A DNA stretch of 64,000 nt from Arthrobacter sp. C9C5 (GCF_013359735.1 NZ_JABFMX010000001.1:62001-126000); one strand, 5' to 3'; positions 17,075 to 25,615 are shown, numbered from the stretch's first letter. Notes: generated from the sequence alone by a model not told the origin. A program made the numbers and translations.

Positions 17075-17533
17075 CTAGGCCCCGGAAGGGCTGTTGACCA
17101 TCGAGAGCGCGGCCCGCTCCATGTAGTCCCAGAGGGTCCCCTCGTAGAGCGGCGGCAGCTCCAGGGCGTCGATGGCGGTGCGCATGTGGTGCAGCCAGGC
17201 GTCCTTCGCCTCGGGCGTGACGCGGAACGGCTGGTGCCGCATCCGCAGCCGCGGGTGGCCGCGCTCCTCGCCGTACGTGGTGGGGCCGCCCCAGTACTGT
17301 TCCAGGAACATCAGGAAGCGCCGCTTGGCCGGCCCGAGGTCCTCTTCCGGATACATCGGACGCAGCAGCGGGTCGGTCGCGACGCCGTCGTAAAACACAT
17401 CGATCAGCTTCACGAAGGTTTCGTGGCCGCCCACGGCGTCATAGAAGTTGTCCGTGTAACCGGGCTGGCTGAACGGATCGTTCTGCATCAGCATCTTGGG
17501 CTGGCGGGGTTCGCCGGAAATTGGGATCGTCAT
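17075..17533 (-). CDS. glbO: group II truncated haemoglobin
   Basis: Haem protein implicated in O2/NO handling. 152 residues: a 25-residue N-terminal extension and then the 2-over-2 globin, with F-Y-D-A-V-G-G-H-E-T-F (helix A/B), Y-P-E-E-D-L, L-E-Q-Y-W-G-G-P-T-T-Y (CD/E region) and H-P-R-L-R-M-R-H, in which the proximal His and the group II Trp (G8) downstream (D-A-W-L-H-H-M) can be placed. It starts one base after the stop of the MscS gene on the same strand, so the two are cotranscribed and probably translationally coupled. Confidence 0.9.
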   Translation of the reverse strand: MTIPISGEPRQPKMLMQNDPFSQPGYTDNFYDAVGGHETFVKLIDVFYDGVATDPLLRPMYPEEDLGPAKRRFLMFLEQYWGGPTTYGEERGHPRLRMRHQPFRVTPEAKDAWLHHMRTAIDALELPPLYEGTLWDYMERAALSMVNSPSGA

Positions 17534-17534
17534 A

Positions 17535-18194
17535 TTATTCTCCGGCCTGTTGCTGGGTTGAGGAGCCGGCGTCGTCCGCCGGCCCGCTGTCGGGCGCCAC
17601 GTAGCTGCCCTGCGAACGGTTGCCCACCCGCAGGATCTCGCCGTTGCGCAGGTACCAGACGGTGCCGTCCTCGGCCCTGACCCGGGTGATCCGCAGGCCC
17701 ATGGACTCGACCGTTCCCACCACCTCGGACGTTTCGATGATGTCGCCGATGCCGTACTGGTCCTCGATGGTGATGAAGATGCCGGCCAGGAAGTCGCGGA
17801 TCAGTTGCTGGGCGCCGAAACCGATCGCGACGCCGAGGATGCCGACGCTGGTCAGCAATGGGGCGATGTTCACGTTGAGGTTCTGCAGGACGTACATCAC
17901 CGTGATGACGACGACGAGCACGCTGACCACGCTGTTGAGCAGCGAACCGATCGTGTTGGCGCGCTGCTCGCGCCGCTGGTGGTCCAGGGCACGCAGCGCG
18001 GGTGCCACCCAGCGGAAATGCGGCTTCTTGAAGAACGTGGTTCCGGCGGCAACCCGCTTCGTGATGCCCGCGATTACGAAGGACGCCACCAGCCAGGTGG
18101 CGACGCCGACGCCGATGCTGATCAGGACGCCCGGCAGGTTGACCGCCGAGATGTCCGGCGGCGTGAGGGGCTCGGCGGTGGTCAGGCTGTACAT
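17535..18194 (-). CDS. MscS-family mechanosensitive ion channel
   Basis: 219 residues: an N-terminal membrane helix (about 22-45), a second near 83-105, then the pore-lining helix with the Gly/Ala-rich pattern V-G-I-L-G-V-A-I-G-F-G-A-Q and the beta domain beginning G-I-F-I-T-I-E-D-Q-Y-G-I-G-D. Fewer helices than E. coli MscS but the pore signature is clear. Upstream partner of the truncated haemoglobin gene. The C-terminal 25 residues are disordered. Confidence 0.9.
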   Translation of the reverse strand: MYSLTTAEPLTPPDISAVNLPGVLISIGVGVATWLVASFVIAGITKRVAAGTTFFKKPHFRWVAPALRALDHQRREQRANTIGSLLNSVVSVLVVVITVMYVLQNLNVNIAPLLTSVGILGVAIGFGAQQLIRDFLAGIFITIEDQYGIGDIIETSEVVGTVESMGLRITRVRAEDGTVWYLRNGEILRVGNRSQGSYVAPDSGPADDAGSSTQQQAGE

Positions 18195-18282
18195 CAGCAG
18201 GGTTTACTCCTTAGGGGCGCCCGCGTTCGCCGGGCGCATAACACTCTGTTCAGCTTCAACATTAGCGCCGTAGCGTGGCCCC

Positions 18283-19290
18283 ATGCGCATTCTGGTCCTC
18301 GGCGGCACCGCCTTCCTGTCAGCAGAAATCGCCCGGCAGGCGGTCGCCGCCGGGCATGACGTCATGTGCCTGGCCCGCGGGACCCGTTTGGCCCCGCCGG
18401 AGGGCGCCAGTTGGCTGAAAGCGGACCGCTCGCAGGGCCCCGCCGCCTACGCCGGCGCCGCCGGCGTGGGGGACTGGGACGCCGTCGTCGACGTCGCGCG
18501 GGACCCCGGGCAGGCGCGGGAGGCACTCGAAGCCCTGGCGCCAAGCACCCGGCACTGGACCTTTGTCTCGAGCTGTTCGGTCTATGCGGACCATTCCGTC
18601 CCGGGCGCGGCCGAGGACGCCGCCGTGCTCGCCCCGCTGGCAGCGGGAATCGAGCCGACCATGGAGAATTACGGCGAGGCAAAGTCGGCCATTGAACAGG
18701 CGACGGCGGAACTCGCCGGCGGCAAGGCGCACCTTTGCCGGGCCGGGCTGATCGGAGGGCCGGGGGACGGCTCGGACCGCTACGGCTACTGGCCCGCCCG
18801 CTTCGCCCGGGACCCGGGTCCGGTACTGGCTCCGGACATTCCGGCGGACCCCACCCAGATCATCGATGTCCGCGACCTCGCAGCGTGGGTGCTGCTGGCG
18901 GCTGAATCCGGTGTCACCGGGGCCCTGAACGCCGTGGGCGACCCGGTGCCGTTCGGCGACTACCTCGACGAGTCGCGACAGCTGTCCGGGGGAGCAGCCG
19001 AGGTGGTGGCCGCCCCGGCGGGCTGGCTGGCCGCACGCGGGGTGAACTACTGGGCCGGCCCGGACTCGCTTCCGTTATGGCTCCCACCCGGCCACGAGGG
19101 CTTTGCGGCCCGCAGCAACGCCGCGGCCCGCGCCGCGGGACTGGAGTTGCGGCCGTGGCGGCGGACATTGCAGGACACGCTGGCGGACGAGCGCCGCCTT
19201 GGACTCCGCAGGGAGCGCAAGGCGGGGCTCAGCCCGGACACCGAGCGCCGGCTGCTGCTCGAATTCCAGACCGAGTTTCAGTCCGCCTGA
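18283..19290 (+). CDS. NAD-dependent epimerase/dehydratase (extended SDR, atypical)
   Basis: 335 residues. The N-terminal Rossmann motif reads L-V-L-G-G-T-A-F-L-S (G-G-T-x-F form, as in isoflavone-reductase-like and chloroplast RNA-binding SDRs). V-S-S-C-S-V-Y-A-D follows the strand that normally ends in the catalytic Ser/Thr, and Y-G-E-A-K-S gives a Y-x-x-x-K-like pair (about 127-131). The substrate is not evident. Its last 13 bases overlap the last bases of the convergent osmC-like gene. Confidence 0.82.
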   Translation: MRILVLGGTAFLSAEIARQAVAAGHDVMCLARGTRLAPPEGASWLKADRSQGPAAYAGAAGVGDWDAVVDVARDPGQAREALEALAPSTRHWTFVSSCSVYADHSVPGAAEDAAVLAPLAAGIEPTMENYGEAKSAIEQATAELAGGKAHLCRAGLIGGPGDGSDRYGYWPARFARDPGPVLAPDIPADPTQIIDVRDLAAWVLLAAESGVTGALNAVGDPVPFGDYLDESRQLSGGAAEVVAAPAGWLAARGVNYWAGPDSLPLWLPPGHEGFAARSNAAARAAGLELRPWRRTLQDTLADERRLGLRRERKAGLSPDTERRLLLEFQTEFQSA

Positions 19291-19808
19291 GCATCAGCGG
19301 CCGTAGCGGCCGGATCCGCCGGTACACCGGGAGCCGGGTCCACGGCTGCTGAGGCCTCGTGCCGGACCGGGAAGTTGACGCTTCGGGCGATGAAGCACAC
19401 CGCGTTCGCTCCGCGGTGCAGTTCCTCGAAAAGTTCCTCGGCCACCGGGGCCGCCGTCGTGACCCGGGGTTTGAGCGTGACCGATTCGAACTGGCCGCTG
19501 CCGTCCCGGTTGGTCCGCATCACGCCCTCGGCGCGGTCCTCGTAGCCGGTCACCACCACGCCGTGCTTCACGGCGACGTGCAAAAAGGACAGCATGTGGC
19601 ACTGCGAAAGCGCCGCCAGCAGCAGCTGCTCCGGGTTGTACCGCTCCCGGTCGCCGTGGAACGTGGGGTCCGCGGAGCCCTTCAGGACCGGCAGGCCAGG
19701 GATCTCGACGTCGTGGTCGCGCGAGTAGCCCCGGTAGGAGGACGTCCCGCTGCCCAGGTTCCCGGTCCAGCGAACCGTCAGGGCGTAGTGGTGCTGGTCG
19801 AGGTTCAT
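19278..19808 (-). CDS. OsmC family protein
   Basis: OsmC/Ohr-fold peroxidase family, 176 residues. Seen: Y-N-P-E-Q-L-L-L-A-A-L-S-Q-C-H-M-L-S-F-L (the first catalytic Cys at the start of the long helix) and A-N-A-V-C-F-I-A (the second Cys), which form the thiol pair reducing organic hydroperoxides. The N-terminal R-W-T-G-N is typical of the actinobacterial subgroup. About 25 Ala/Asp/Pro-rich residues extend the C terminus and account for the overlap with the SDR gene end. Confidence 0.9.
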   Translation of the reverse strand: MNLDQHHYALTVRWTGNLGSGTSSYRGYSRDHDVEIPGLPVLKGSADPTFHGDRERYNPEQLLLAALSQCHMLSFLHVAVKHGVVVTGYEDRAEGVMRTNRDGSGQFESVTLKPRVTTAAPVAEELFEELHRGANAVCFIARSVNFPVRHEASAAVDPAPGVPADPAATAADAQAD

Positions 19809-19836
19809 GCGGCCAGTCTAACTGCGCCAAAAACAG

Positions 19837-19873
19837 CAGGACCCCGGCGCCGCCAAGCGGTGCCGGGGTCCTG
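19837..19873. terminator. intrinsic terminator downstream of pepN
   Basis: CAGGACCCCGGC pairs with GCCGGGGTCCTG around a 13-base loop. It lies downstream of pepN on the minus strand and ends with an A-rich run on the plus strand (T-rich on the minus strand). Confidence 0.7.
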
Positions 19874-19899
19874 AACTGCAGGTCCTGAACTGCAGGTCC
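19868..19899. repeat. two tandem 14-bp repeats
   Basis: GTCCTGAACTGCAG occurs twice in direct succession followed by GTCC, beginning inside the terminator's right arm. Small local duplication just after pepN. Confidence 0.7.
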
Positions 19900-19926
19900 C
19901 GGAGTGCGGGCTAGTTTCCGCCGGGC

Positions 19927-22488
19927 CTAGACGTCCGCCGCACGGGCGCGCAGGGCGCGGGCGACGCCGTCACGGTTTTCCAACATCATCCGTCGCAGCG
20001 CCGCGCTGTCTTCCGGCAACGAGGCCAGGAACTCATCCGTGCGGTCCACCGTGGCCTGCGTGGTCAGCTGCGCCGGGTAGAGCCCGACGACGATCTGCTG
20101 GGCCAGGGCGTGGGTGCGGTCCTTGACGATGCCCGGCACGGCTTCGAAGTACTTTTCGGCGTAGGGCTCCAGCAGCGCGGTGTCCAGCACGCGGGTGAAG
20201 CCGGCAACCGCCGAACCCTGCAGTGCGTTGGACAGCTCACCCTTGACCACGATCGATTCCCAGGCCGCGGCCTTGGCCTCGGCGGTGGGAATGGCTGCCT
20301 TGGCAAGGGCCGCCGCGTTCTGTCCGGTGGCGGTGTTGTCGTGCTCCAGTTCGGCGTCGATCTTCTCCTGCCCGGCCCGGCCGCCTGCGACGAGGGACGC
20401 GATCAGCTCCCAGCGCAGGTCCTGGTCCACGGTGAGGCCCGCCAGCTCCAGCGAGCCGTCCAGCAGGCCGGCGACGGTGTCCAGCTGCCCGGCGCTGCGG
20501 GCCAGCAGGGCGTAAGACTTCACGAACTGCAGCTGCGCGTCGGACCCGGCCGGGACGCGGGAGGCGAGCTCCCAGAGCCGATCGGCCGCGGCCGTCGCGG
20601 TGGCGTCCTTGTGCTCCGCGGCCACGTAGAAGTTCAGCGTGGTGGCGAGCTGGCGGAGCTGGACCAGGATCACGGAGGAATCGGACTCCTCGGCGATGTT
20701 GGCCAGGATCAGTTCCACGTAGCCGCGGGCCGGGGTTTCGCCGTCGCGCGCCGCGTCCCAGGCCGAACCCCAGACCAGCGTCCGGGGGAGGCTCTGGCCG
20801 AAGTCCTTCAGGTGCGCCGTGGCGGTGGCGAGGGACTTCGGGTCCAGCCGGACCTTGGCGTAGGCGAGGTCGTCGTCGTTGAGCAGGATGAGGTCCGGCT
20901 GCGCCAGACCGGCCAGGGCGGGAACCTCGGTGCGCTCGCCGTCGACGTCGAGCTCCTCGCGGTGCACGCGCTCCAGCTTCCCGGCGCCGTCCAGGTTGTA
21001 GAAGCCGACGGCGAGCCGGTGCGGGCGGATGGTCGGCTGCGCCTCGGTGGCGGACTGCAGGATGGCGAAGGACGAAATCGCGCCGTCCTCGCCGACGGAC
21101 AGCTCCGGCTTGAGCGTGTTGACGCCGGCGGTCTCCAGCCAGAGCCGTCCCCAGTGGTCCAGGTCTCGGCCGCTGGCCTTTTCCAGCTCGACCATCAGGT
21201 CGCTGAGCTCGGTGTTCTGCCAGGAGTGCTTGCGGAAGTACTCGCGGACGCCGGCCATGAACTCTTCCGGGCCCACCCAGGCCACCAGCTGCCGCAGCAC
21301 CGAGGCACCCTTGGCGTAGGTGATGCCGTCGAAGTTCACCTCCACGTCCTGCAGGTCGTTGATCTCGGCGAAGATCGGGTGCGTGGTGGGCAGCTGGTCC
21401 TGGCGGTAGGCCCAGGACTTTTCCACCGAGGCGAAGGTGGTCCAGGCGTGGTCGAACTTCGTGTTCTCGACGGCGGCGAGGTGGGACATGTACTCGGCGA
21501 AGGACTCGTTGAGCCAGAGGTCGTTCCACCAGCGCATGGTCACGAGGTCGCCGAACCACATGTGGGCCAGCTCGTGCAGCACGGTGATGGCGCGGCGTTC
21601 CACCTGGGCATCGGTGACCTTGCTGCGGAAGACATAGCCCTCCAGGATGGTCACGGCCCCGGCGTTTTCCATGGCCCCGGCGTTGAACTCCGGGACGAAG
21701 AGCTGGTCGTACTTCTCGAACGGGTAGGGGCAGCCGAACTGAGCCTCGAAGAACTCGAAGCCCTGGCGGGTGAGGTCGAAGATGTTGTCCGCGTCGAGGT
21801 ACTGCATGAGGGACTTGCGGGCGAAGACGCCCAGCGGGGTGACTTTCCCGTCCGCGGACTTCACTTCGCTGCGGACCGACTGGTACGGACCGGCGATCAG
21901 GGCGGTGACGTAGGAGGAGAGCCGCGGGGTGGGGGCGAACTCCCAGACCGAGCGCGCGCCGCCGTCCTCGCCGGGGATGGTTTCCACCGGCACCGGGGTG
22001 GGGGAGTTGGAGACGACGTCCCAGTGGGAGGGCGCGGTGACCGTGAAGCTGAAGCTGGCCTTAAGGTCGGGTTGCTCGAAGACGGCGAACATGCGCCGGG
22101 AATCCGGAACCTCGAACTGGGTGTACAGGTAGACCTCGTTGTCCACCGGGTCCACGAAGCGGTGCAGTCCCTCGCCCGTGTTCATGTAGGGCGCGTCCGC
22201 GACCACCAGGAGCTCGTTCTCGGCGGCCAGGTCCGGCAGCTGGATCCGAATGCCGTCGGAGACTTCCGCGGGATCCAGCTCGCGGCCGTTGAGCGTGACG
22301 CTGTGCACCGCGTGGGTCACGGCGTCGATGAAGGTCGAGGACCCCGGCTTGGCCGTGAACTTCACGGCGGTGGTGGAGCCGAAGACCTTTTCACCACGGG
22401 TCAGGTCAAGGCTGACGTCGTAGGAGTCGACGGCGATCAGTTCTGCGCGCTCGCGGGCTTCGGCGCGCGTGAGGTTCATACCGGGCAA
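19927..22488 (-). CDS. pepN: aminopeptidase N (M1 zinc metallopeptidase)
   Basis: Cytosolic broad-specificity aminopeptidase, 853 residues, normal for the actinobacterial PepN. The exopeptidase motif is G-A-M-E-N (271-275), zinc site H-E-L-A-H (305-309) with the third ligand E328 in L-N-E-S-F, exactly 18 residues on. The C-terminal half matches the ERAP1-like helical domain. I chose the TTG at 22488 because GGAGG lies 6 bases before it; the in-frame ATG at 22479 would have a 15-base spacing. Confidence 0.95.
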   Translation of the reverse strand: MPGMNLTRAEARERAELIAVDSYDVSLDLTRGEKVFGSTTAVKFTAKPGSSTFIDAVTHAVHSVTLNGRELDPAEVSDGIRIQLPDLAAENELLVVADAPYMNTGEGLHRFVDPVDNEVYLYTQFEVPDSRRMFAVFEQPDLKASFSFTVTAPSHWDVVSNSPTPVPVETIPGEDGGARSVWEFAPTPRLSSYVTALIAGPYQSVRSEVKSADGKVTPLGVFARKSLMQYLDADNIFDLTRQGFEFFEAQFGCPYPFEKYDQLFVPEFNAGAMENAGAVTILEGYVFRSKVTDAQVERRAITVLHELAHMWFGDLVTMRWWNDLWLNESFAEYMSHLAAVENTKFDHAWTTFASVEKSWAYRQDQLPTTHPIFAEINDLQDVEVNFDGITYAKGASVLRQLVAWVGPEEFMAGVREYFRKHSWQNTELSDLMVELEKASGRDLDHWGRLWLETAGVNTLKPELSVGEDGAISSFAILQSATEAQPTIRPHRLAVGFYNLDGAGKLERVHREELDVDGERTEVPALAGLAQPDLILLNDDDLAYAKVRLDPKSLATATAHLKDFGQSLPRTLVWGSAWDAARDGETPARGYVELILANIAEESDSSVILVQLRQLATTLNFYVAAEHKDATATAAADRLWELASRVPAGSDAQLQFVKSYALLARSAGQLDTVAGLLDGSLELAGLTVDQDLRWELIASLVAGGRAGQEKIDAELEHDNTATGQNAAALAKAAIPTAEAKAAAWESIVVKGELSNALQGSAVAGFTRVLDTALLEPYAEKYFEAVPGIVKDRTHALAQQIVVGLYPAQLTTQATVDRTDEFLASLPEDSAALRRMMLENRDGVARALRARAADV

Positions 22489-22624
22489 AGGGTGCCTCCA
22501 GAAGTGGTGGGAACGGTGGAAACGATACTGTGAAATTATTCTTTCACGCTGTGCTGGGTTGGCAAGTTGTCCACGTCACAGCGCGTCCCCTCCGACCGGC
22601 CCCGGCAGGGGTAGCGTTGGGTCT

Positions 22625-23626
22625 ATGGGAAAGATCCGGGATTCCGTTGACGCCAGGGCCCTGCGTTTCGCCGTGGGTTTCCCGCTCATGCTGGCTGCCG
22701 GCTTCGTGGTGTGCGCGCTGCTGATCCGCGCGGACCTGCCCGAGCCGCTGGCCGTCCGCTGGACCGAGGCCGGCGCCGCCGATTTTGCGCCCTTTGGAGC
22801 CGTGGTGGGGGTTGGTGCGGCCATGATCGTCCTGGTCGGCTGGGCCGTCCTGCTGCAGGCGGCGCCGCTGTCCCGGCCGGCCCTGATGCGCCGGTTCATG
22901 ATGGGCGCCGGGCTTGCGGTAAGCCTTTTCGTCACCACCGTCCTTGCCGCCGTGCTGGTGGGCCAGCTGGGGCTAGCCGATGCGCGGGAGTCCCGCGTGG
23001 ACGTGGCGGTCCTGGCCATGGGCAGCGGTGCGGCCCTGGGCCTCGGCGTGGTGATGGGCTTCGTCTTCAAGGCGGACGAGCGGTGGTCCACCGAGGACGA
23101 ACGGGCCGCGCAGGCCGCGCTGGAACGGGAGCTGGACCCCGAACTGGCCGGCGATTCCGTCATCCTCTGGGTCCACGCCCGCAGCTCGGTGTTCGTGATG
23201 CTCGGGATTGCCACGCTGTTCCCCGCGGCCCTGCTCACCGTTGCCGTGCCGTGGCTGGCCGCGTTGCTCGTGGCGGTCGCACTGCTGGCGGCCGTGTTCC
23301 TGTTCGCCCGCATCCGGGTGGACCGGAGCGGCCTGCGGGTGTTCGCGGCCGGGTTCGTCCGGGTTATGGATGTTCCCGCGGCGGCCATCGACTCGGCGAC
23401 GCCGAAAGAGGTCAAGGCCGCCGACTATGGCGGCTGGGGATACCGGAGCCACGGCTCCACGACGGCGATGCTGGTCAGCAGCGGCCCCGCCGTCGTCGTC
23501 GACCGCTCCGACGGCCGCCGGCTGGCGGTGAGCGGCGGCAGCGCGACGACGGCGGACCATGTCGCGCAGGTGCTCTCCCGCGTTGCGGCCCGTGCGCGCC
23601 GCAACGGCGGGGCGCCGGCGGCATAG
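22625..23626 (+). CDS. DUF1648-like multi-pass membrane protein
   Basis: 333 residues. An N-terminal helix is followed by L-P-E-P-L-A-V-R-W, the DUF1648 signature (P-x-x-x-x-x-H/R-W), then helices at about 50-72, 84-107, 120-140, and a pair near 183-225. The C-terminal soluble part contains a PH-like beta domain (I-R-V-D-R-S-G-L-R-V, V-P-A-A-A-I-D). The start ATG at 22625 is chosen over the open frame upstream, which would cross the pepN promoter region. No known function. Confidence 0.75.
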   Translation: MGKIRDSVDARALRFAVGFPLMLAAGFVVCALLIRADLPEPLAVRWTEAGAADFAPFGAVVGVGAAMIVLVGWAVLLQAAPLSRPALMRRFMMGAGLAVSLFVTTVLAAVLVGQLGLADARESRVDVAVLAMGSGAALGLGVVMGFVFKADERWSTEDERAAQAALERELDPELAGDSVILWVHARSSVFVMLGIATLFPAALLTVAVPWLAALLVAVALLAAVFLFARIRVDRSGLRVFAAGFVRVMDVPAAAIDSATPKEVKAADYGGWGYRSHGSTTAMLVSSGPAVVVDRSDGRRLAVSGGSATTADHVAQVLSRVAARARRNGGAPAA

Positions 23627-23698
23627 CCCTAGTAGGCTTGGACGAGCCCTGATCAGCAGCGCCGAGAGTCCACCGGCGCCCCACAGAACGGATACGCC

Positions 23699-24193
23699 GT
23701 GACCACTGCCCCGGATTTCCCGCGCGTTCACATCGCCACCGACCACGCCGGCATGGAGCTCAGTGCCCATCTGGTGGCCTACCTCCGGGCGAAGGGCTAC
23801 GACGTGGTGGACCATGGGCCGAAGGTCTATGACGCACTGGATGACTACCCCTCGTTCTGCATCAACGCCGCCCGCGCCGTCGTGGCCGACCAGGAAGCCG
23901 GCACCCACGCGCTGGGCATCGTCCTGGGCGGTTCCGGCAACGGCGAGCAGATCGCGGCCAACAAGGTCAAGGGGGTCCGGGCCGCCCTGGCCTGGAACCT
24001 CTCCACCGCAAAGCTGGCCCGTGAGCACAACGACGCCAACGTCGTGGCCGTGGGCGGCCGCCAGCACAGCGTCGACGAGGCCACCGGCATCATCGAGGCC
24101 TTCCTGACCGAGCCCTTCAGCAACGACGAGCGCCACGTCCGCCGGATCGGCAAGATCGCCACCTACGAAACCACCGGCGAGGTCGTCGAGTAG
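23699..24193 (+). CDS. rpiB: ribose-5-phosphate isomerase B
   Basis: Interconverts ribose-5-P and ribulose-5-P in the pentose phosphate pathway. 164 residues with a GTG start. Seen: I-A-T-D-H-A-G-M-E-L and G-I-V-L-G-G-S-G-N-G-E-Q-I-A-A-N-K-V. The catalytic position holds Glu (E83) rather than the Cys of E. coli RpiB, as in the Mycobacterium enzyme. The stop codon TAG shares its last base with the GTG start of the next gene, so the pair is translationally coupled. Confidence 0.93.
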   Translation: MTTAPDFPRVHIATDHAGMELSAHLVAYLRAKGYDVVDHGPKVYDALDDYPSFCINAARAVVADQEAGTHALGIVLGGSGNGEQIAANKVKGVRAALAWNLSTAKLAREHNDANVVAVGGRQHSVDEATGIIEAFLTEPFSNDERHVRRIGKIATYETTGEVVE

Positions 24194-25125
24194 TGCCGGA
24201 AGGGCATTCGGTCCACCGGCTGGCGCGGCAGTTCGCGGACGTCTTTGCGGGGGAGCGGCTCGCCGTGTCCAGCCCGCAGGGACGTTTCGTGCAGGGCGCA
24301 GCGCTGCTGGACGGCCACGTCCTCACCGGGTCCGTGGCGCACGGGAAGCACCTGTTCCTCGGCTTCGACCACGGACTGGTCCTGCATGTCCACCTGGGGC
24401 TGTACGGCGCGTGGGACTTCGGCGGCGACGCGGACTTCCGCGGGGCCTCCAGCATTGGCGCACCCCGGAAAATAGGGGAGCGGGAGGTCTACAGTGACGG
24501 CGGCGCGGATCCCGTATACGCGGGCCCGCCGGCTCCGGTGGGCGCGGTCCGGGTCCGGCTGGCCAGCGCGCACGGCTGGGCGGACCTCCGCGGGGCAACC
24601 ACCTGCGAGACGCTGACCGAAACCGAGGCCGAAGCCGTCACGGCCCGGCTGGGCCCGGACCCGCTGCGGAACCTCCCGGGGGACCGGGAGGGCTTCATCG
24701 CCGCTCTGGCGAAGAAGCGCACGCCGCTGGCCACCCTGCTGATGGACCAGAAGGTGATTGCCGGCGTCGGCAACGTCTACCGGGCCGAGCTGCTGTTCCG
24801 GCAGCGGCTGGACCCCTGGCTGCCCGGGAGTGCCCTGCCGGCAGAGGCCGCCGGGCTGCTCTGGGACGACACCGTCGCGATGATGTCCGACGGCGTCCGC
24901 GACGGCCGGATCATCACCACCCCGGCAAGCTACTGGACAGGGCAGGGCCACTGGGCAGGGCAGAGCGACCGGGCAGGGCATGGCGACAGGCTGCCTGACC
25001 CCGAGGAAGCGCACTTTGTCTACCGCCGGCAGGGCCTGGACTGCCGGGACTGCGGCACGGCCGTGGCACTGACCGAGCACGCCGCCCGGAAGCTCTACTG
25101 GTGCCCGGTCTGCCAGCGCGCCTGA
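24193..25125 (+). CDS. Fpg/Nei family DNA glycosylase (Nei-like AP lyase)
   Basis: Base-excision repair glycosylase/AP lyase for oxidised bases. 310 residues. The N terminus M-P-E-G-H supplies the catalytic Pro2 and Glu3, K52 (H-G-K-H-L) is the conserved Lys, and G-V-G-N-V-Y-R is the helix-two-turn-helix. The C-terminal zinc finger has C-R-D-C and C-P-V-C. P-E-G-H rather than P-E-L-P points to the Nei-type (actinobacterial Nei2-like) branch. Between the H2TH and the zinc finger is an unusual insertion of three 6-residue repeats encoded by 18-bp tandem DNA repeats. Confidence 0.9.
   Translation: MPEGHSVHRLARQFADVFAGERLAVSSPQGRFVQGAALLDGHVLTGSVAHGKHLFLGFDHGLVLHVHLGLYGAWDFGGDADFRGASSIGAPRKIGEREVYSDGGADPVYAGPPAPVGAVRVRLASAHGWADLRGATTCETLTETEAEAVTARLGPDPLRNLPGDREGFIAALAKKRTPLATLLMDQKVIAGVGNVYRAELLFRQRLDPWLPGSALPAEAAGLLWDDTVAMMSDGVRDGRIITTPASYWTGQGHWAGQSDRAGHGDRLPDPEEAHFVYRRQGLDCRDCGTAVALTEHAARKLYWCPVCQRA
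24933..24986 (+). repeat. three tandem 18-bp repeats inside the Nei-like gene
   Basis: Units start at 24933, 24951 and 24969 with consensus CTGGGCAGGGCAGRGCSA; they encode W-T-G-Q-G-H, W-A-G-Q-S-D and R-A-G-H-G-D in frame. They lie between the helix-two-turn-helix and zinc-finger segments. Unit 1 contains GGACAGGGC, also found in the ssb leader repeats. Confidence 0.75.
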
Positions 25126-25151
25126 GCCAGCCGACGCACCGCGGCCCCGTG

Positions 25152-25209
25152 TCGGTTGCTCCATAAGTGCCCCTTTGACCCGCGAGAAGGGCACTTGCGG
25201 AGCAGCCGA
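25152..25209. repeat. long intergenic palindrome (21-base arms)
   Basis: Left arm 25152-25172 and right arm 25189-25209 match over 21 bases with three mismatches, separated by a 16-base loop. The arms contain TGCTCC and AAGTGCCC. It sits between the Nei-like gene and the tRNA-Gly terminator and lacks a T run, so a dispersed palindromic element is as likely as a terminator. Confidence 0.65.
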
Positions 25210-25226
25210 TGGCGGGGGTGGGCACG

Positions 25227-25251
25227 AAAAAAGCCCCTCCGGGGAGGGGCT
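25227..25251 (-). terminator. intrinsic terminator of tRNA-Gly
   Basis: On the minus strand AGCCCCTCC and its complement form a GC-rich hairpin followed by six T residues, 20 bases after the tRNA-Gly 3' end. Confidence 0.85.
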
Positions 25252-25270
25252 CGCGCTTCGTCATATTCGG

Positions 25271-25341
25271 AGGGGACGACGGGAATCGAACCCGCGTAAT
25301 CAGTTTGGAAGACTGAGGCTTTACCATTAAGCTACGTCCCC
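25271..25341 (-). tRNA. tRNA-Gly (anticodon TCC)
   Basis: Cloverleaf on the minus strand: acceptor GGGGACG/CGTCCCC, short D loop, anticodon loop CTTCCAA (TCC), T arm GCGGG-TTCGATT-CCCGT, discriminator T. 71 nt, CCA not encoded. Confidence 0.93.
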
Positions 25342-25429
25342 GGGAATTTGCTGGAACTTCAGCAAAACTTCCGGGCGGCTGTTGAAGCCGGATACAACTA
25401 AACCCAATTCAGGCCCCCAGTGTCAAATG

Positions 25430-25458
25430 TGCAAATCAGCACAGTATGACCGTAGACT
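25430..25458 (+). promoter_or_regulatory. candidate promoter of tRNA-Pro
   Basis: TGCAAA and TAGACT hexamers are separated by 17 bases, with the -10 box ending 14 bases before the tRNA. An alternative pair is TGTCAA/TATGAC with 18 bases. Either fits a housekeeping sigma promoter. Confidence 0.4.
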
Positions 25459-25472
25459 GTTCTGTGCACTTA

Positions 25473-25547
25473 CGGGGTGTAGCTCAGCTTGGCTAGAGCG
25501 CCTGCTTTGGGAGCAGGAAGTCGCAGGTTCAAATCCTGTCACCCCGA
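25473..25547 (+). tRNA. tRNA-Pro (anticodon TGG)
   Basis: Acceptor CGGGGTG/CACCCCG with discriminator A, anticodon stem CCTGC/GCAGG with loop TTTGGGA (TGG), T arm GCAGG-TTCAAAT-CCTGT. CCA not encoded. 68 bases upstream of tig on the same strand. Confidence 0.94.
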
Positions 25548-25615
25548 CTCTGCAGCAACTGCCAGATAAGTGGCGTTGCAGAACCCCATCCCCCAAAACC
25601 AGGAGTACTTAGACT

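Noticed and set aside
20110..22533. 807-codon frame opposite pepN
   Set aside because: Antisense shadow of a gene with all M1 peptidase motifs; composition is unlike that of real proteins here.
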